From Chytriomyces cf. hyalinus JEL632 (taxonomy: Eukaryota; Chytridiomycota; Chytridiomycetes; Chytridiales; Chytriomycetaceae): a stretch of DNA of 64,000 bases. The DNA lies in contig JAIWWG010000006.1 in NCBI GenBank assembly GCA_025435555.1, positions 682,001 through 746,000 of the forward strand. The letters are read 5' to 3'. The first letter of the stretch is position 1. The number at the start of each line of letters is the position of its first letter. Below are positions 11,896 through 28,656 of this stretch, piece by piece. Under the pieces are notes generated by a model, which worked only from the letters and a program-made list of their open reading frames with translations, ran no database searches and was not told the DNA's origin. Position numbers and translations under genes: made by a program.

Positions 11896-14861
11896 TCATC
11901 CTTCGTAATCAGGGGGTAACAGTCCATTACTCTGCGCAAGAACTCTCTGCATAGCACCCCCAACAATCAATCGAACATTCGGATCCCACATCCCCAACGC
12001 ACTTTCCAAATCCCCTTCACCAAGTCTAAAAAATTGGCCCCCAGTCATTTGGAGTTCTATAATGCTTCGACATACATCGTCATTCGCGCCGTAATATTTC
12101 ACCCAGAATGCTACTTCTGCAGGTGTCCAACGGTTCGGGTTATCTGGGAGATCAAAGAGGGATGTGAGTCGATGGGTGCCTCGACTGCGTTGTGCGGCAA
12201 CGTGATCGCTGGGGTGGAGGACGTCGGGGGGAAATTCCGTGTATTCTGGGACAGTGAGGTATGGCGGTTGGCCAGGGTTCTGAGGCCGTAGAACGATTCT
12301 GGCAGTACGGAAGCGTTCATGATTTTTAGTTCGAGTTTTGTGAAAGACAAGTTGTGCTGCTCACTTTTTGAATCCAAGTTGGACCCCAAGCTTCACTGAG
12401 AAGGACATTTGATCTTTTGATGCGGGATTGAGGTAGTTGTTGTCCAACCGTCTGTGTAAGTGAAAAAGAAAAAGTGAGTCACGCGCCTTCACAGAAACAA
12501 GTCAAAACAACGCACAGAATTTGGGTCTGCCGCAAATTCAGCAACGCTTGAGGGATATCACCCGAAAACTGGTTCCGGTTAAGAAGTCTGGAAAGAAAAC
12601 CATATGAGATTTTCCAAATTCAAAGATCCAACACCCATACTTACAAATATTCCAAAGTCCTAAAGTTGGTAAACATGGACCCATTCAACTCTCCAATAAG
12701 CCGATTACTATTCAAGAATCTAATGTACGCGATGCATGAGCCATAAATCTCCAAAACAAACCAAACCACTCACAGGAATTTGAGACTTTTTAAATGACCC
12801 AAATCAGCTGGAATTTCTCCAGTCAATTTGTTGTGCTGAAGTTGTCTGTGGGTGCGAACATCATCAGCAAACAAAACAAAACAAAAAACACGCGAACAAA
12901 GCGACTCACAGCAGCTCCAGTTTCGACAAAAGACAGATAGATTTGGGGATCGGCCCCTCCATGCGGTTATGCCCCAGATATCTAAACACGATTATGACAT
13001 GTGAACATCAGCAGCAAAGCACATCAAAATCAACGCTGCGTACAGTTGTTGGAGGCCCGAAATTCGACCTATTTCCAACGGTATTGTTCCAGTAATCTGA
13101 TTATTGTTCAAACGTCTGGAAAATATGGTTGAAATAAAAATGCGCGTGAGATTACGGGTCGTTGCAATGGAGATAACATGGCCAGTGAAACCCACAATAT
13201 CCTCAAGTTTGTCAGCCGGCAAATTTCCAGCGGCAATGGAGCAGAAAATTGATTGTCATGGAGATCCAAAACCTCCAAGTTGCTCAAATTGCACATTGAG
13301 TCTGGAAGAGGCCCGTTTAAGCAGTTTCCAGCCAGACACCTGCACAAGGTGATTTAAGAGTGAGATCGGATCATGATAATCCGAATGATATCTTACAATT
13401 CTTTTAAGTTTACAAGCATCCCAAAGCTCGTAGGAAGAGATCCGCCCAGTCGATGGTTGTTCAGTTGCCTATTGCAAACAGTTAATTTCGAGAGAACAGC
13501 AGATTATTCCGATCCTACTTACAGCATTGTGAGGCATACTAAATGTCCTATTCCAGGAGATAGTGGCGCTTCAATTCGGAAGTCAAAGCCGTCGTTCCAG
13601 TTCATGATACTGTGAATGTTTTCCACCATCAGAGATGAAATTCCCATCGATGACACAAATAAGCAACTAACATTTGTTTCATACGACCATCTCTTCCATA
13701 GCCGAGCGCATGATTTCCTTGAGTCAAATACGATGCGATCGGAATTTGTGATTCAGGAAACGCTTCCCTTAAAATTTGACGATCATCTGCTCCAGTTGCA
13801 ACCACCCTGTTCTCCATCTGCCCTAGTCCCGACAGCGAAGCAATGGGCCTCATGCCCGTTGGAAAGTTTGTTGGGTTTCTCAGGTTCGTTGCGTCAAATG
13901 TGTTTCGCTTTGTCACCCTCCGAGCGAGTTGATTATCGCTTGTGTATTGATGCTCTAGTGAGTGTAAGGCGTTCGATTGATCATAGGAAGGAGGTGGAGG
14001 GAGAATGTTTCCAGATGAGCTGCCTGGAGTTTGGGTGGAGGCCAATGAATCGGATGGAGGCAATGGAACGGATGTGGATGTTATTCTAAGTTGATTCAAA
14101 ACAGTTGAATAATGGTGATTAGGATCAGAATGTTTTTCGTTGCGTCGAAACAGGGTTGATTTGCAATCCGCACTCAATTTCCAAGACCCCAACGCGCAAG
14201 GAGATGGTGGCAAGGTGATGGATGGATAGGCAACATACTTTGGTGATGATACGGAAGCACGGCCGGAAGCCATGCCAAAGAAACTAAATCGTTTTGGGTT
14301 TGAGGCGGAAGCAAGAACGCTGCTGCTGTGACTCCTGGCGACAGATGGAGCGTGCATGGGCACAGCGAGGGCAGGTGAGACGGAAAGCGGCGGTCCAATG
14401 TCTGAGGTGGTTGGGGTGGGGGACGGCGCACTGTCAGGGTCGCTGTGCGTGGAGAGAGTGGTGGCTGTAGTATCGAGATGGATGTTTGTGCGGACATCGG
14501 GGCTGGACATGTGTGCATTATTGGTAACTTGATATGCAGTGGATGCACTCCCAGGGGGGACAGAAGATGGTGATGGGGAGGGTGGGGCTTCTCTTGCAGT
14601 CATATCTTTTGCAGCAGCAACAGACGCCGGCAAGGCTGGAGAGCCCACATGGACGCTCTCACTGTCGGAGTCGACAACGCTATCGGTATCGATTCCGCTT
14701 TCAATTGCACCTGCTATGGCCGCAGTCGGTGCTTGCGATGACTCTTCCGCCGCAGTTTCGAACGGCTCTTGTGACGCTGTTGGAGTTGATGGACTGTGTG
14801 GGGGTGTCATGCCACGGTCCAGCGCCGGCATGCGATGCGGAGTGTCTACTTGCGCTGCCAT
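11896..14861 (-). CDS. Leucine-rich repeat protein with disordered N-terminus and C-terminal SAM-like domain
   Basis: Exon 1 (14861-13672) encodes about 396 Ser/Pro/Thr-rich, presumably disordered residues. Exon 2 carries the start of an LRR cap, and then roughly ten plant-type LRRs follow (consensus LxLxxNxLxGxIPxxLxxLxxL). They lie in exons such as 13609-13523, 13468-13397, 13339-13196 and further exons down to about 12390. Almost every repeat is one exon of about 72 bases, and each intron splits the same Leu codon in phase 2. The last exon encodes a Pro-rich linker and a SAM-like domain (RWTPAEVAFWVKYYG...LGEGDLESALGM), ending QSNGLLPPDYEG. No signal peptide or membrane segment was seen, so a cytosolic scaffold is likely. 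Function is unknown. ATG 14861 is chosen because the frame upstream contains only non-ATG starts. Confidence 0.8.
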
Positions 14862-14990
14862 GGGTGCTGAGTGTGCGCTTGCTGGTGTCGTTCGTTCGCT
14901 GGACCCTGATGTGTGGTGGCCCAATCTGAGACTGATTCAATTTTTTTGCCAACACAATTTACATTTTAAAACACTTTTTAAATATTTATC
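14862..14990. promoter_or_regulatory. Shared divergent promoter of the LRR-SAM gene and TBCK
   Basis: 129 bases lie between the two start codons. The TBCK-proximal half is strongly AT-rich (TTTAAAACAC, TTTTTAAATATTT around 14965-14988). No other element was recognised. Confidence 0.4.
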
Positions 14991-17900
14991 ATGTCCAAAG
15001 CGCTTGGGATCCAGCTGCTTTGGCCGCATCTTTCGGAGGGCGCCGACAGAAGCGCGAGCAATCTCGTCGGTCGCTTCCAGCGCATGAAGACGCTCAACTC
15101 GCCCCATCTGTGCCAGTGCATCGACGCGGGCATATCCACGTCTGGTATTCACAACTGTGCTTGTGCTTTCGCTGGCCTTCGTTCTGATCTCGCAACCATC
15201 CCCACCCACCTAGGCTATATTTATACCGTTCTCGAACATTTTCCGCGTACTCTCGCCGATTTGATGAATGAGAAGTGGGTCACGTTTGCCGGTCCCTCAA
15301 ACTGATAATAACAACAACCCCGAATATTAGTGGTGGAGGAATCAAAGACCCAGCTTTGCTCAGATCGATAGCTCTTCAACTCGTGAGCGGGTTGGAATAT
15401 CTTTACGCCAATGGTGTTGCGCATTTCAACCTGTCGCTTGGAAATGTTCTTTTAGATGGTTGGTCACTTCTCTTGGGAATTCAGTCGAAAACTTATGCGC
15501 CATATCTTGCAGCATCAAACTCTGTCAAGCTTTCAAATTATCATCTGTATCATATCACAAAGGGGGGCGAGTTGGCCGAAGTGTCGATCGGCAACCCAAC
15601 TTACCTTGCCCCAGAATTGATAGCCTCAGGTTCTCTCGATGCAATGAAATACTGCCACAAGGTTGGTATTCGTTTATTTTACGCTAGAATTGGCTTCAGA
15701 AATGGCTCATATCGATACAACCAGGGCGATGTTTGGACCGTGGGGCTAATTCTTGTTGACATGTGCCTCGGCGCTTCCTATCGATACGATGGATCCGACG
15801 ATTTGTCAAAGATTCTTGACATTCAGACAATGCCGTGGTTAGACCACTTGCATGACGCGCTCGTGGCTGCAAATATCAACCCAGATCTCATTAGCTTCAT
15901 AAGTCGTTGCTTAACAATGAGCGTTGTCGAACGGCCATCTTTTTATCAGCTGTTAAGGGATGATTTATTCACGGGTGGCCAGAAAGCACCCCCGCGAACG
16001 GAATCTTTGCGAGATGCTCAGAAGTCGCTCGACGACAGTGATCTTCCGCCGCCACAACGCCCTGCCATTGAAGAAAAATCTATTCGATATCGTCATCTTT
16101 CTCGCCATAATTTGCATCAGAGGCAGCAGCAAAAGTTGGAAGATTCGGACCAAAGCGACAACTTTTTGTCCTCCAAACATTCAATCTATCAACCTCCCCA
16201 ACTGTCACTTACGGAGCAATACCATCTGCACAAACTTGGAGCATCCATTTCAATAGAGCAAATTCTCGCCAAATACGGGATCGGCTCCATCCCATCCATC
16301 GATCGATTGCCTTTATACGTTAGCGTGTCAACGGAGCTGGACAAGCACAGTCTAGCCGACAATACACGCCTGATTCACCATGTTTCTTCATATCAAGACC
16401 AAGTATACACATTTACGATAGATTTGATCTCTGGAGACATTGAAGTTCCTGTATATACGGTTGGCCTCGCATTCACGGATCCTTGGACTCCCACGCCCAG
16501 TGCGCGATCGAAACCAAGGAAACCTCTGCAGCTTAAGGAGAAGAACGCATTTTATCAAGTGTCTCGTCTGCTTAAATTTAAGCAGATCGTGAGAGAGTTT
16601 CCTTTAAGTGCCGTAGAGCTGCAGAAGGAGGCTGCCATTGATATTCCACCGGTACGTGACGGACATAAACTTGTGCATTCAATTACATGATAGCAAATCA
16701 GGCCCATTTTCCCCCACAATCCAGTTGCTACGCGGCATTGTCTGGGCATGTTTGCTTGGAATTTCACCCGATGTCAACGTGGAGTACGATTTTATCGACA
16801 AAAACACGCCAACCTCAGCAGACCGACAACTAGAACTGGATATCCCTCGATGCCATCAATACAATGAGCTCTTATCATCGGAAGAAGGGCACATGAAAAT
16901 GGCGCGAATTTTGAAAGCGTGGGTGCTTTCGGAGGAAGGAAATTTGGTTTACTGGCAAGGACTGGATTCATTGATGGCACCATTTCTTGCATTGAATTTT
17001 AATGACGAAGCGCGTGCGTTTTTGTGTTTAAAAGCGTTTATTGGCAAATACTTTGATGGACTGTTTATGGAAGATAATTCGGTGGCATTGGACAGGTATC
17101 ATTTTTGTTGTTCTCGTAGGCAGTTTCTAATTCCATGACAGGCATATAACAGCGGTGAAATGCATAACGTCGTATCGGGATCCACAACTGGCGTCACATT
17201 TGATTGAGCTTGGTATTACCCCTGATATGTTTGCCATACCTTGGATCATGACAATGTTTGCGCGTGAGTTGTGTGAAACTTGTACTTTATATCGCAGTTC
17301 GTGTTTCTAATTATGCTCATTGTCGATAGAAATATTCCAGTTGGATCGGTTGTACCATCTTTGGGACACTATTCTCCTGGGGCCGAAAGACTTTTGCGTC
17401 TTTTTGGTATACGCAATTGTGCATCAAATTCGGGATCAACTGCTCAACAAGGATTTTAGCAGTGTTTGTGTGATGTCATTTTTTGCAGTGTGATTGAAGC
17501 TCAAACTACTTCCCATTATGTTAGTGTCTTGTGCTCTTTTCCGAACTTCCGCCGATCGATATCGAGACTTGCATCTATTTGGCGGTGGAGGCATGGCGGC
17601 TGACACCACCGTCCGTGTATTCTCTGCCGGGATTATCATCAGCGAGTTGGGTGGGGCAAATTGGAATTCAGGAGTTCACGGAGATTGTGGGTCGGAGTGT
17701 GATTGTGGACTGTCGGAGCGCAGAGAGGTTTGGTGGAATCAGTTTTGTTTCAATTCAGCTTAACCGATGAAACGCCATTTCACAGTTTTCAAAACCATCA
17801 CGTTGCTGGATCGATTAGTTTTCAGCCGCAAATGCTGGAAACTATACGGAAAAAGTCTCACAACTACTTGTATGTTGTATGCATCTATGCCACCCCAGCC

Positions 17901-18068
17901 AGCATTCGAGGCGCAGCAGAAGCCCACGAGCTCGTGAAATCCGGCGTCAGCCACGTTTGCGTTTTAGTGAGCACTCTGAGCGGGCTGTCATCCAGCATTG
18001 GAATGTGCTGTTGTGGGAGTGGGCCGCAATGTACATTTGACGTGCTTCAGAGCATCGGTCTCACTTGA
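14991..18068 (+). CDS. TBCK: TBCK-like protein: pseudokinase, TBC Rab-GAP and rhodanese domains
   Basis: TBCK proteins join a protein-kinase-like domain, a TBC Rab GTPase-activating domain and a C-terminal rhodanese fold, and act in endosomal/RNA-transport complexes. All three are visible here in that order. Exons 14991-15144, 15214-15283, 15331-15458, 15513-15661, 15725-16651 and 16725-17095 join in frame, and more follow. The kinase part has [12 protein letters not shown] where HRD should be and KLSNYHL where DFG should be, so it is a pseudokinase, as in other TBCKs. The TBC domain starts [12 protein letters not shown] and continues [14 protein letters not shown] and [12 protein letters not shown]. 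The rhodanese core is [11 protein letters not shown] joined over an intron to HHVAGSISF. The last exons (after about 17900) are less certain; the stop is taken at 18066-18068. Confidence 0.88.
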
Positions 18069-18253
18069 AAATAAACTGTGAGGGGCTGTTTTTGTAGATA
18101 ACTGCTTCAAATACGCGTGTATATTCTGGGGGTAGTTGTGGTTGTGTTCTTTTTACGATGTGAGAAAAATTGAAGCAAGCATTGTGAGTTTTGGTGTTGA
18201 AGAACAAAAGGAACAAGGCAAAATCGACAGCGGCGCCTTCAGCAATCCCCAAA

Positions 18254-19370
18254 ATGAGCAGCCAGAGTATCACGCAAACATCTCAGAGCAAAGACTCGTC
18301 GAATGAAAGTATTTCGTCAACATCGAGTACGGGGAGTTCGAAAGGCGGCTTCACAAGAATGGTGTCGGGTTCGTGTTTTTTTTTTATTTTTTATAATTAT
18401 TTTGCGGAGGGAGGTTGCACTGGGACTGAGGCTTGCGAAACAGATCTGGGAAGGAAACTGTCGCGTCGTCAGGAAAAAGATGTACTGGTTGGCAAGAATA
18501 TATTGAAAGGTGCGATGTCTATTTGTGGGTTCAGAAAACCTTCCGTTTTTACAGCTTGCCTTTTCTTTAATGTGTAGAGGACGTCGTGTCGCCCACGCTT
18601 GTCCAATCTAAACTGGCGCTCGAAAAGGAAAAACAGCAGGACGCGTTGAACAGAAAACTTGGACTTCGACCATCGAAGGGAGACTTGAAATTACGAAACA
18701 TTCTGAAAGGTGATCTGTTTATTGGGCGTTATTCCAGGCAGGATATATCCCTGAACCCCACTGCCTCCCACTCGCTTCAAAAGTCAGCGACAGCAACGAT
18801 TCTCTCTTCCAATCAAACGAAAGCCTTGAAAAAAGTCTCAATTTTGAGCAGAAGCAAACTAAACTCAAATCAATCCTCAAGCGCCGAGCTACAAGAGCCG
18901 AGTTGGAAGTGTCTGGCATTATTATAGGCAAGCTGTCGTCAGAACAGCGGTTGTTTATTGGATCCTAACGCGAAGAGTGCAGGAAGCGGAGTTGCCCCGA
19001 GCATTGTCGAAACACAGCGCAGACTTAGTCGCTCCATCATTGAGGACAGTTTGGAAAACAAGCTCAGAAACCGGCCGGATGTTATGGAGCTTGAGGAGAA
19101 GGGAATCTACTTTTGCGAGACGGTTGAAGTTCACACAACGTTCAGAAAGTCAGAGTATAATCGGAAGCCAGATGGCGATGTCACATTCAAGCACTTGACA
19201 CCGCAGCTGAAGGTCCAGATTCGTAACGAATTGAACACGTACAAAAAGAATGAAATGGATGTCCATGTTGACGGTAAGAACGCGTTTATTCCCAAATGTA
19301 GCTGGTGTTCTTATGAAATAATGGGCTCTCTTTTGTTACAGCGACGGGAAACACCTGCTACCATTATTGA
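18254..19370 (+). CDS. RPEL-repeat protein, PHACTR-like (actin/PP1 regulator)
   Basis: RPEL motifs bind G-actin, and the C-terminal block of PHACTR proteins binds protein phosphatase 1. The spliced product has four RPEL-like motifs: LGRKLSRRQEKDVLVGKNIL, LNRKLGLRPSKGDLKLRNIL, LKSILKRRATRAELEVSGII and LENKLRNRPDVMELEEKGIY. A PHACTR-type end follows: EYNRKPDGDVTFKHLTP...IRNELNTYKKNEMDVHV, with the final exon giving ATGNTCYHY and TGA. The N-terminus is Ser/Thr-rich. Exon 1 is 18254-18368. The intron at 18928-18982 begins with GC (AG|GCAAGC), and reading it as an intron is the only way to keep the frame between the third and fourth motifs. The frame is open upstream of 18254 without another ATG. 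Confidence 0.82.
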
Positions 19371-19603
19371 TGCGGATTTATTGAGCAAACTCAGGGCAAA
19401 GTTGATTCAGACGGTTTAAATAAAATGGGCTGCGGTTATCACTGTTACATGTGGCAGATATATATTCTGGATTGTTTGTATGAATGCGGTAGCGGACGTT
19501 GGTGGTGTCTATGGCTCTGAGATTGCCGGAAGTCCTAACGAAAGTGGGGGAGGTGAAGGGAAGACTTAAATTTGTGCAAGTGAAAAGAGGGTATCAAGAA
19601 CAC

Positions 19604-24848
<5,245 letters not shown>

Positions 24849-25490
24849 ATTGAAGAGAGTCAACAATGATTTATGAAGAATGAAATTTGTTGTGGATTTT
24901 TGTTGGATGTTTGAGTCCCATCCGTCCTAAGAATCCAACGAACGACTCTGAGAGCAAACTAGGCAGAGTTGGGGTCTTTGAATGGACCTGGCAGGCCAGC
25001 TGTCGTTACAGTGTCGTCAGCATGTTGGGCCAACTGCCGAAGGAAGCGCCTGTCATGCATTAGTACACAGGAATCCTTTGGGAACATGAGGGAGTAAGCT
25101 ACTAGACTAGGTTGCATGGAATGAAAGAATATGGGCTAATATATTTGGATGCACTGGGACACAGGCGCGTAGTCACGACACAAGGCTTAAATCCGCGCTG
25201 ATGGATAAAGCGTTACAAGAAGCAATCTTCAACACTTTCGAAGACAAATGGGCACCAAACGCCAGCCACTGTTCCACAAGGGGGCATAATGCCAACTTTG
25301 CAATCCTGTTCTCGGGAAACTCCGGTACTCACTGCTCCGCCTTCCCTCAGAAAGATGGATCCCGTCTCCTCGCTGCTGAATGCGCGGTCTGGGTGCACTT
25401 CAAACTCGATTTTGTGAAATGTAACCGTCACAGAGACTCCAACAAGGACCACAGCTGACGCGTCTGAACACTGGATGGACGAACCAGTTC

Positions 25491-25523
<33 letters not shown>

Positions 25524-25716
25524 AATTTTTCTGAATAAAGCACGCAAATGGCGTTCGTTTGAATGCATATGTGATGTGCGCATGGCGTGTTACATACTTT
25601 ATTATCCAGAGGCGCATACAGCCGCACTGTTTGTTTTTTGGAGTTTGTTCAAAGCGCGTTTGACAATTCGAAACAAAAACAAAACAAAAAACGTTCAAAC
25701 AAACTGCATAGCTAAA
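24849..25716. other. Intergenic region with a poly(A) tract, no supported gene
   Basis: A frame at 25201-25458 (+) has no recognisable similarity and no splice context that improves it. The main landmark is the 30-base A run at 25492-25521. Nothing else is supported. Confidence 0.45.
25492..25521. repeat. Poly(A)30 tract
   Basis: An uninterrupted run of 30 A residues, the longest homopolymer in the window. It could be the 3' end of a retroposed sequence lying to its left or a simple repeat. No target-site duplication or internal RNA polymerase III boxes were seen. Confidence 0.9.
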
Positions 25717-26940
25717 ATGAGGTTCCTTCGCATCCCTACGCTCCTGCTCCAGCTCCATCTGCTTCAGAGAGTCGCGTCGTTCCCTCTCAATTACATTTCG
25801 AACGGGATGACTTGCGCTGACTCCGACGGCTGCCCGTGCGTGAGCACAACGCACGACTACTCAATCGCCGTCTCTTGCGCAATGAACGAGATTTGTACCG
25901 TCGATTACTTCGCCCTCTTTAATACCAAATCGGTCGCCCGAATGTCCTGTTTGCCAACACTCTGCCAACCTGACGCTCTCCTCGTGTCGGGTACTGCATG
26001 CGTTTGCAACGGAGCGATAGCCACGGACTCCACGGCGTGTGGGCAGGGCGCTTATTGCGCCGCGTCTGGGAAGTGTGAGTGCCGGGATGGGACGTTGGGA
26101 GCCGATTTTACGTGCACTGCCGACAATGGAAATAAGTGCGCCGGAGAGGGAACAACCACATTTAAAACGAGCGGATGTACTAATCAGGTGTGCGGAATAG
26201 GTAACATATGCTCCAAAAATCTAGTCACTTGCTTCGTAAACCCACCTCCCGTCTCGTCATCGCTTGAGGATGCCATATATATTGGCTCCATTAGCTCGTG
26301 CTTCGATATTTGCATCATTGGCCAAAAAGGACCCTGCTATTGTCCTGCAGAGGAACGCGTCTTTCACCAAGGCGAGCTTTGCATCCCCCAAACAACTTCC
26401 ACTTCAACAACAACCTCAAAAACAACTACTACTTCCTCTTCAACCACCACCACGTTGACAACTACCACTACATCCACTACTTCCACGACAACATCCACTG
26501 TTACCACTACTACATCCACTACTTCCTCGACAACATCCACTGTTACCACTACTACTTCCACTACTACCTCTGCCACCACCACTACCACCACCTCCACTGA
26601 CACCACCAGCACCACTTCTACCACAACTACCACCCAAACGCGCGTTAATGCTGCTCCTAGTGTGCCCAAATCCTCACAAGTTGCTCCTAGAAAGCTGTCC
26701 AAGCACGAATGCGAGGAAGTATACGCAAAAGTCGACGTATTTTCAGACAGCAAGTACGATGCATTGTGGGATACTGTTGAGGATCCGGCCCAAAGCTTCC
26801 GTGATATTACCGGGCAGGCGTTGGTTGAAGAATTTGAATATCACGCCTTTAAAAAGTACAAGGCCAAGGTGAAGCAGTGCTTGGATCAAAACAAGGATGG
26901 AGTTGACGCGAGGGGACTTCGTCGCAGGATGGGGGTATGA
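25717..26940 (+). CDS. Secreted cysteine-rich protein with threonine-rich stalk
   Basis: Intronless, 407 residues. The N-terminus is a clear signal peptide (basic MRFLR, then a Leu-rich core to about residue 22). Residues 30-220 hold about 27 cysteines in spaced pairs (for example CPCVS, CVCNG, CECRDG, CYCPAE), suggesting EGF- or chitin-binding-like small disulfide modules, though I cannot assign a family. Residues 225-308 are almost only Thr and Ser, a likely O-mannosylated stalk. The C-terminal 100 residues are charged and include DQNKDGVDARG, which resembles an EF-hand loop without its terminal Glu. No GPI signal was seen. It is probably a cell-wall or matrix protein. Confidence 0.75.
   Translation: MRFLRIPTLLLQLHLLQRVASFPLNYISNGMTCADSDGCPCVSTTHDYSIAVSCAMNEICTVDYFALFNTKSVARMSCLPTLCQPDALLVSGTACVCNGAIATDSTACGQGAYCAASGKCECRDGTLGADFTCTADNGNKCAGEGTTTFKTSGCTNQVCGIGNICSKNLVTCFVNPPPVSSSLEDAIYIGSISSCFDICIIGQKGPCYCPAEERVFHQGELCIPQTTSTSTTTSKTTTTSSSTTTTLTTTTTSTTSTTTSTVTTTTSTTSSTTSTVTTTTSTTTSATTTTTTSTDTTSTTSTTTTTQTRVNAAPSVPKSSQVAPRKLSKHECEEVYAKVDVFSDSKYDALWDTVEDPAQSFRDITGQALVEEFEYHAFKKYKAKVKQCLDQNKDGVDARGLRRRMGV
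26395..26637 (+). repeat. Degenerate ACT/ACC trinucleotide repeat inside the stalk coding region
   Basis: Imperfect (ACN)n repeats with longer near-copies, such as two blocks around 26480-26515 and 26516-26551. They encode the Thr/Ser stalk and are length-variable by nature. Confidence 0.85.
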
Positions 26941-27465
26941 GGCAGTTGCCCGATAGAGCCTTTCTTCTTTCTTTCTTCTTTCTTTCTTCTTTCTCCACAT
27001 CTTTAGCAATCTTTTTTCCTTTTATCGAACTAGACCAACAGACCAATAGATTTCCTCAATTTTTTATATTGTTTACGTAATAAGCGCGGTCTCAATTCAG
27101 ATCTGCCACTATGGAGCTGAAAAGGTCGCCACCAAAAACTGACAAGTCGAATACAAAAAAACATTTGTTTCAACGTTCAAACAAATACACAACTCCTACT
27201 GAGATTTCTCAGTATCCCTGCACTACTGTTCCAGTTCCAACTGTTTCAGGGAGTGGCTACTTTCTCTTTTCAACTATACGTCAAATGAGGCGACATGTTC
27301 AGTAACGACCAGCTGCCTGTGCATGAGCAGCAGCAGCAGCAGCACAACCCGGAGCACCTTAAGCACCGCCAAAGCTTCATTTCGAATCATTAAACCTCCC
27401 TGTCACAAAAGGTCTGCTCTCACCGGAAAAAGAAAGCAAGGAAATCTTCGTCTCGATTTCCAGAG
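26941..27465. other. Intergenic region with CTTT microsatellite
   Basis: A (TTCTTTC)n pyrimidine microsatellite lies at about 26960-26995. A short frame at 27111-27305 (+) is unsupported. An AGC run at 27327-27345 is a small CAG-type repeat. No gene is recognised. Confidence 0.5.
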
Positions 27466-28063
27466 ATGTTGAAAATTGGCAATTTTTTTAACTCGCTGCC
27501 ATCCAAAAGCCTCCCGCCGGTTGATGCGGAGTCCGAAACTGTCGCGCAAGGAAGGGCAAGGAAACGATTCAAAACTATTCAGACTGACGTTGGGAACAGA
27601 CTCCATGCACCAGATCTTCTTGTTTGTTCAAAAAAGTGGAGCGGGGGAAAACGCTTGCTTTTATGGCCGCTGTGGATCTGTGCTCAAGAGGCCTGGAGGA
27701 TTCAATTGAACTGCGGGGTAAATTCAAAATGTGCTTTTCCTGCCAAAGTCAAACTCACATTCAATGCCCCTACAGGCTTCAACCGCAGTTGTTGCTTCAT
27801 CATCTTGAACACCATAGTGCGAAAATGCCACGGTCAAAAAAGCATCGTGTTTTTTCCCAACAACGCATTTGACGGCGCATATGGCGCAAAGGTTCAACAA
27901 TGTTTGGAACTTGGATGTGTTGCAGGTTCATTTGCAGATTGATCAGAGTGAATGGATACGAGTGAGTGACCGGTTCCGCGCATCCCGTGGCTCCTCCATT
28001 CTATTCACAAGCGACGTGAGCGCGCGCGGAGTAAGTCACTGTGTCGTTCATGATGTGCATTGA
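27466..28063 (+). pseudogene. DEAD-box RNA helicase relic (MSS116-type)
   Basis: Pieces of a DEAD-box helicase lie in order but in different frames. There is an N-terminal start (MLKIGNFFNSLP...), then motif I as GKTLAFMAAVDL in another frame (27640-27690), then QKSIVFFP (motif IV region). Near the end comes SDRFRASRGSSILFTSDVSARGV (27970-28030), which matches the motif V stretch of mitochondrial-type MSS116 helicases. The interval between motifs I and IV is much too short, so the DEAD box itself is gone. The motif I lysine region is out of frame with the start. Multiple frameshifts and an internal deletion make this a non-functional copy. It sits just upstream of the damaged RPB1. Confidence 0.65.
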
Positions 28064-28656
28064 TTCCAAATGGTCAATTATATGCTGTATTGTGGCAAGG
28101 GGTTGCTGGAGTCTGCTGCTTAAAGATGCATCGCGCTGCTTCGGAAGTCAACAAAACAATGGCGCAGGATGTTGAGCGCGTTCTACCCACCTCCTCCCCC
28201 CACGCTGTTTGCACAAGTCTTTGAGTCATGCTGTCCAAACAAAAAAAATGAAACTTGGTCCGACTTCTAATTTTGGAAGAAAGGAAACAGAACGAAAATG
28301 GCAGACAGCAGCTACCATCAATCCCAGAGCTTTACCGTCATAACCGTTTATCAAGACAAGGTTCTGACCCCACCTTGGCCCGACCAACTCGAAACGCCCC
28401 TTGGCCAATAGTTTGCTCAAAGATACTATACTGGCCTCGGCCGCGCAAAGAGTCTGAAATCCCAGTGACAACCTTCGTTCAGCAACAGAAAATAAAATAC
28501 CTGCACTTGTGTACATGACAAAGGAACAAATCAAGGCTGCATTTCAATCAACTCTGAACGCAGAATCTGTCGCAAAACAAATTCAAACCGGAGCTCATTG
28601 CGCTCGGCTTCAGCAAACTGGACACTCTGGCCCTTCGAGGATACGTCTCTCAATTG

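Noticed and set aside
26364-26753. Val-rich minus-strand frame
   Set aside because: Reverse reading of the Thr-rich (ACN)n stalk; composition only.
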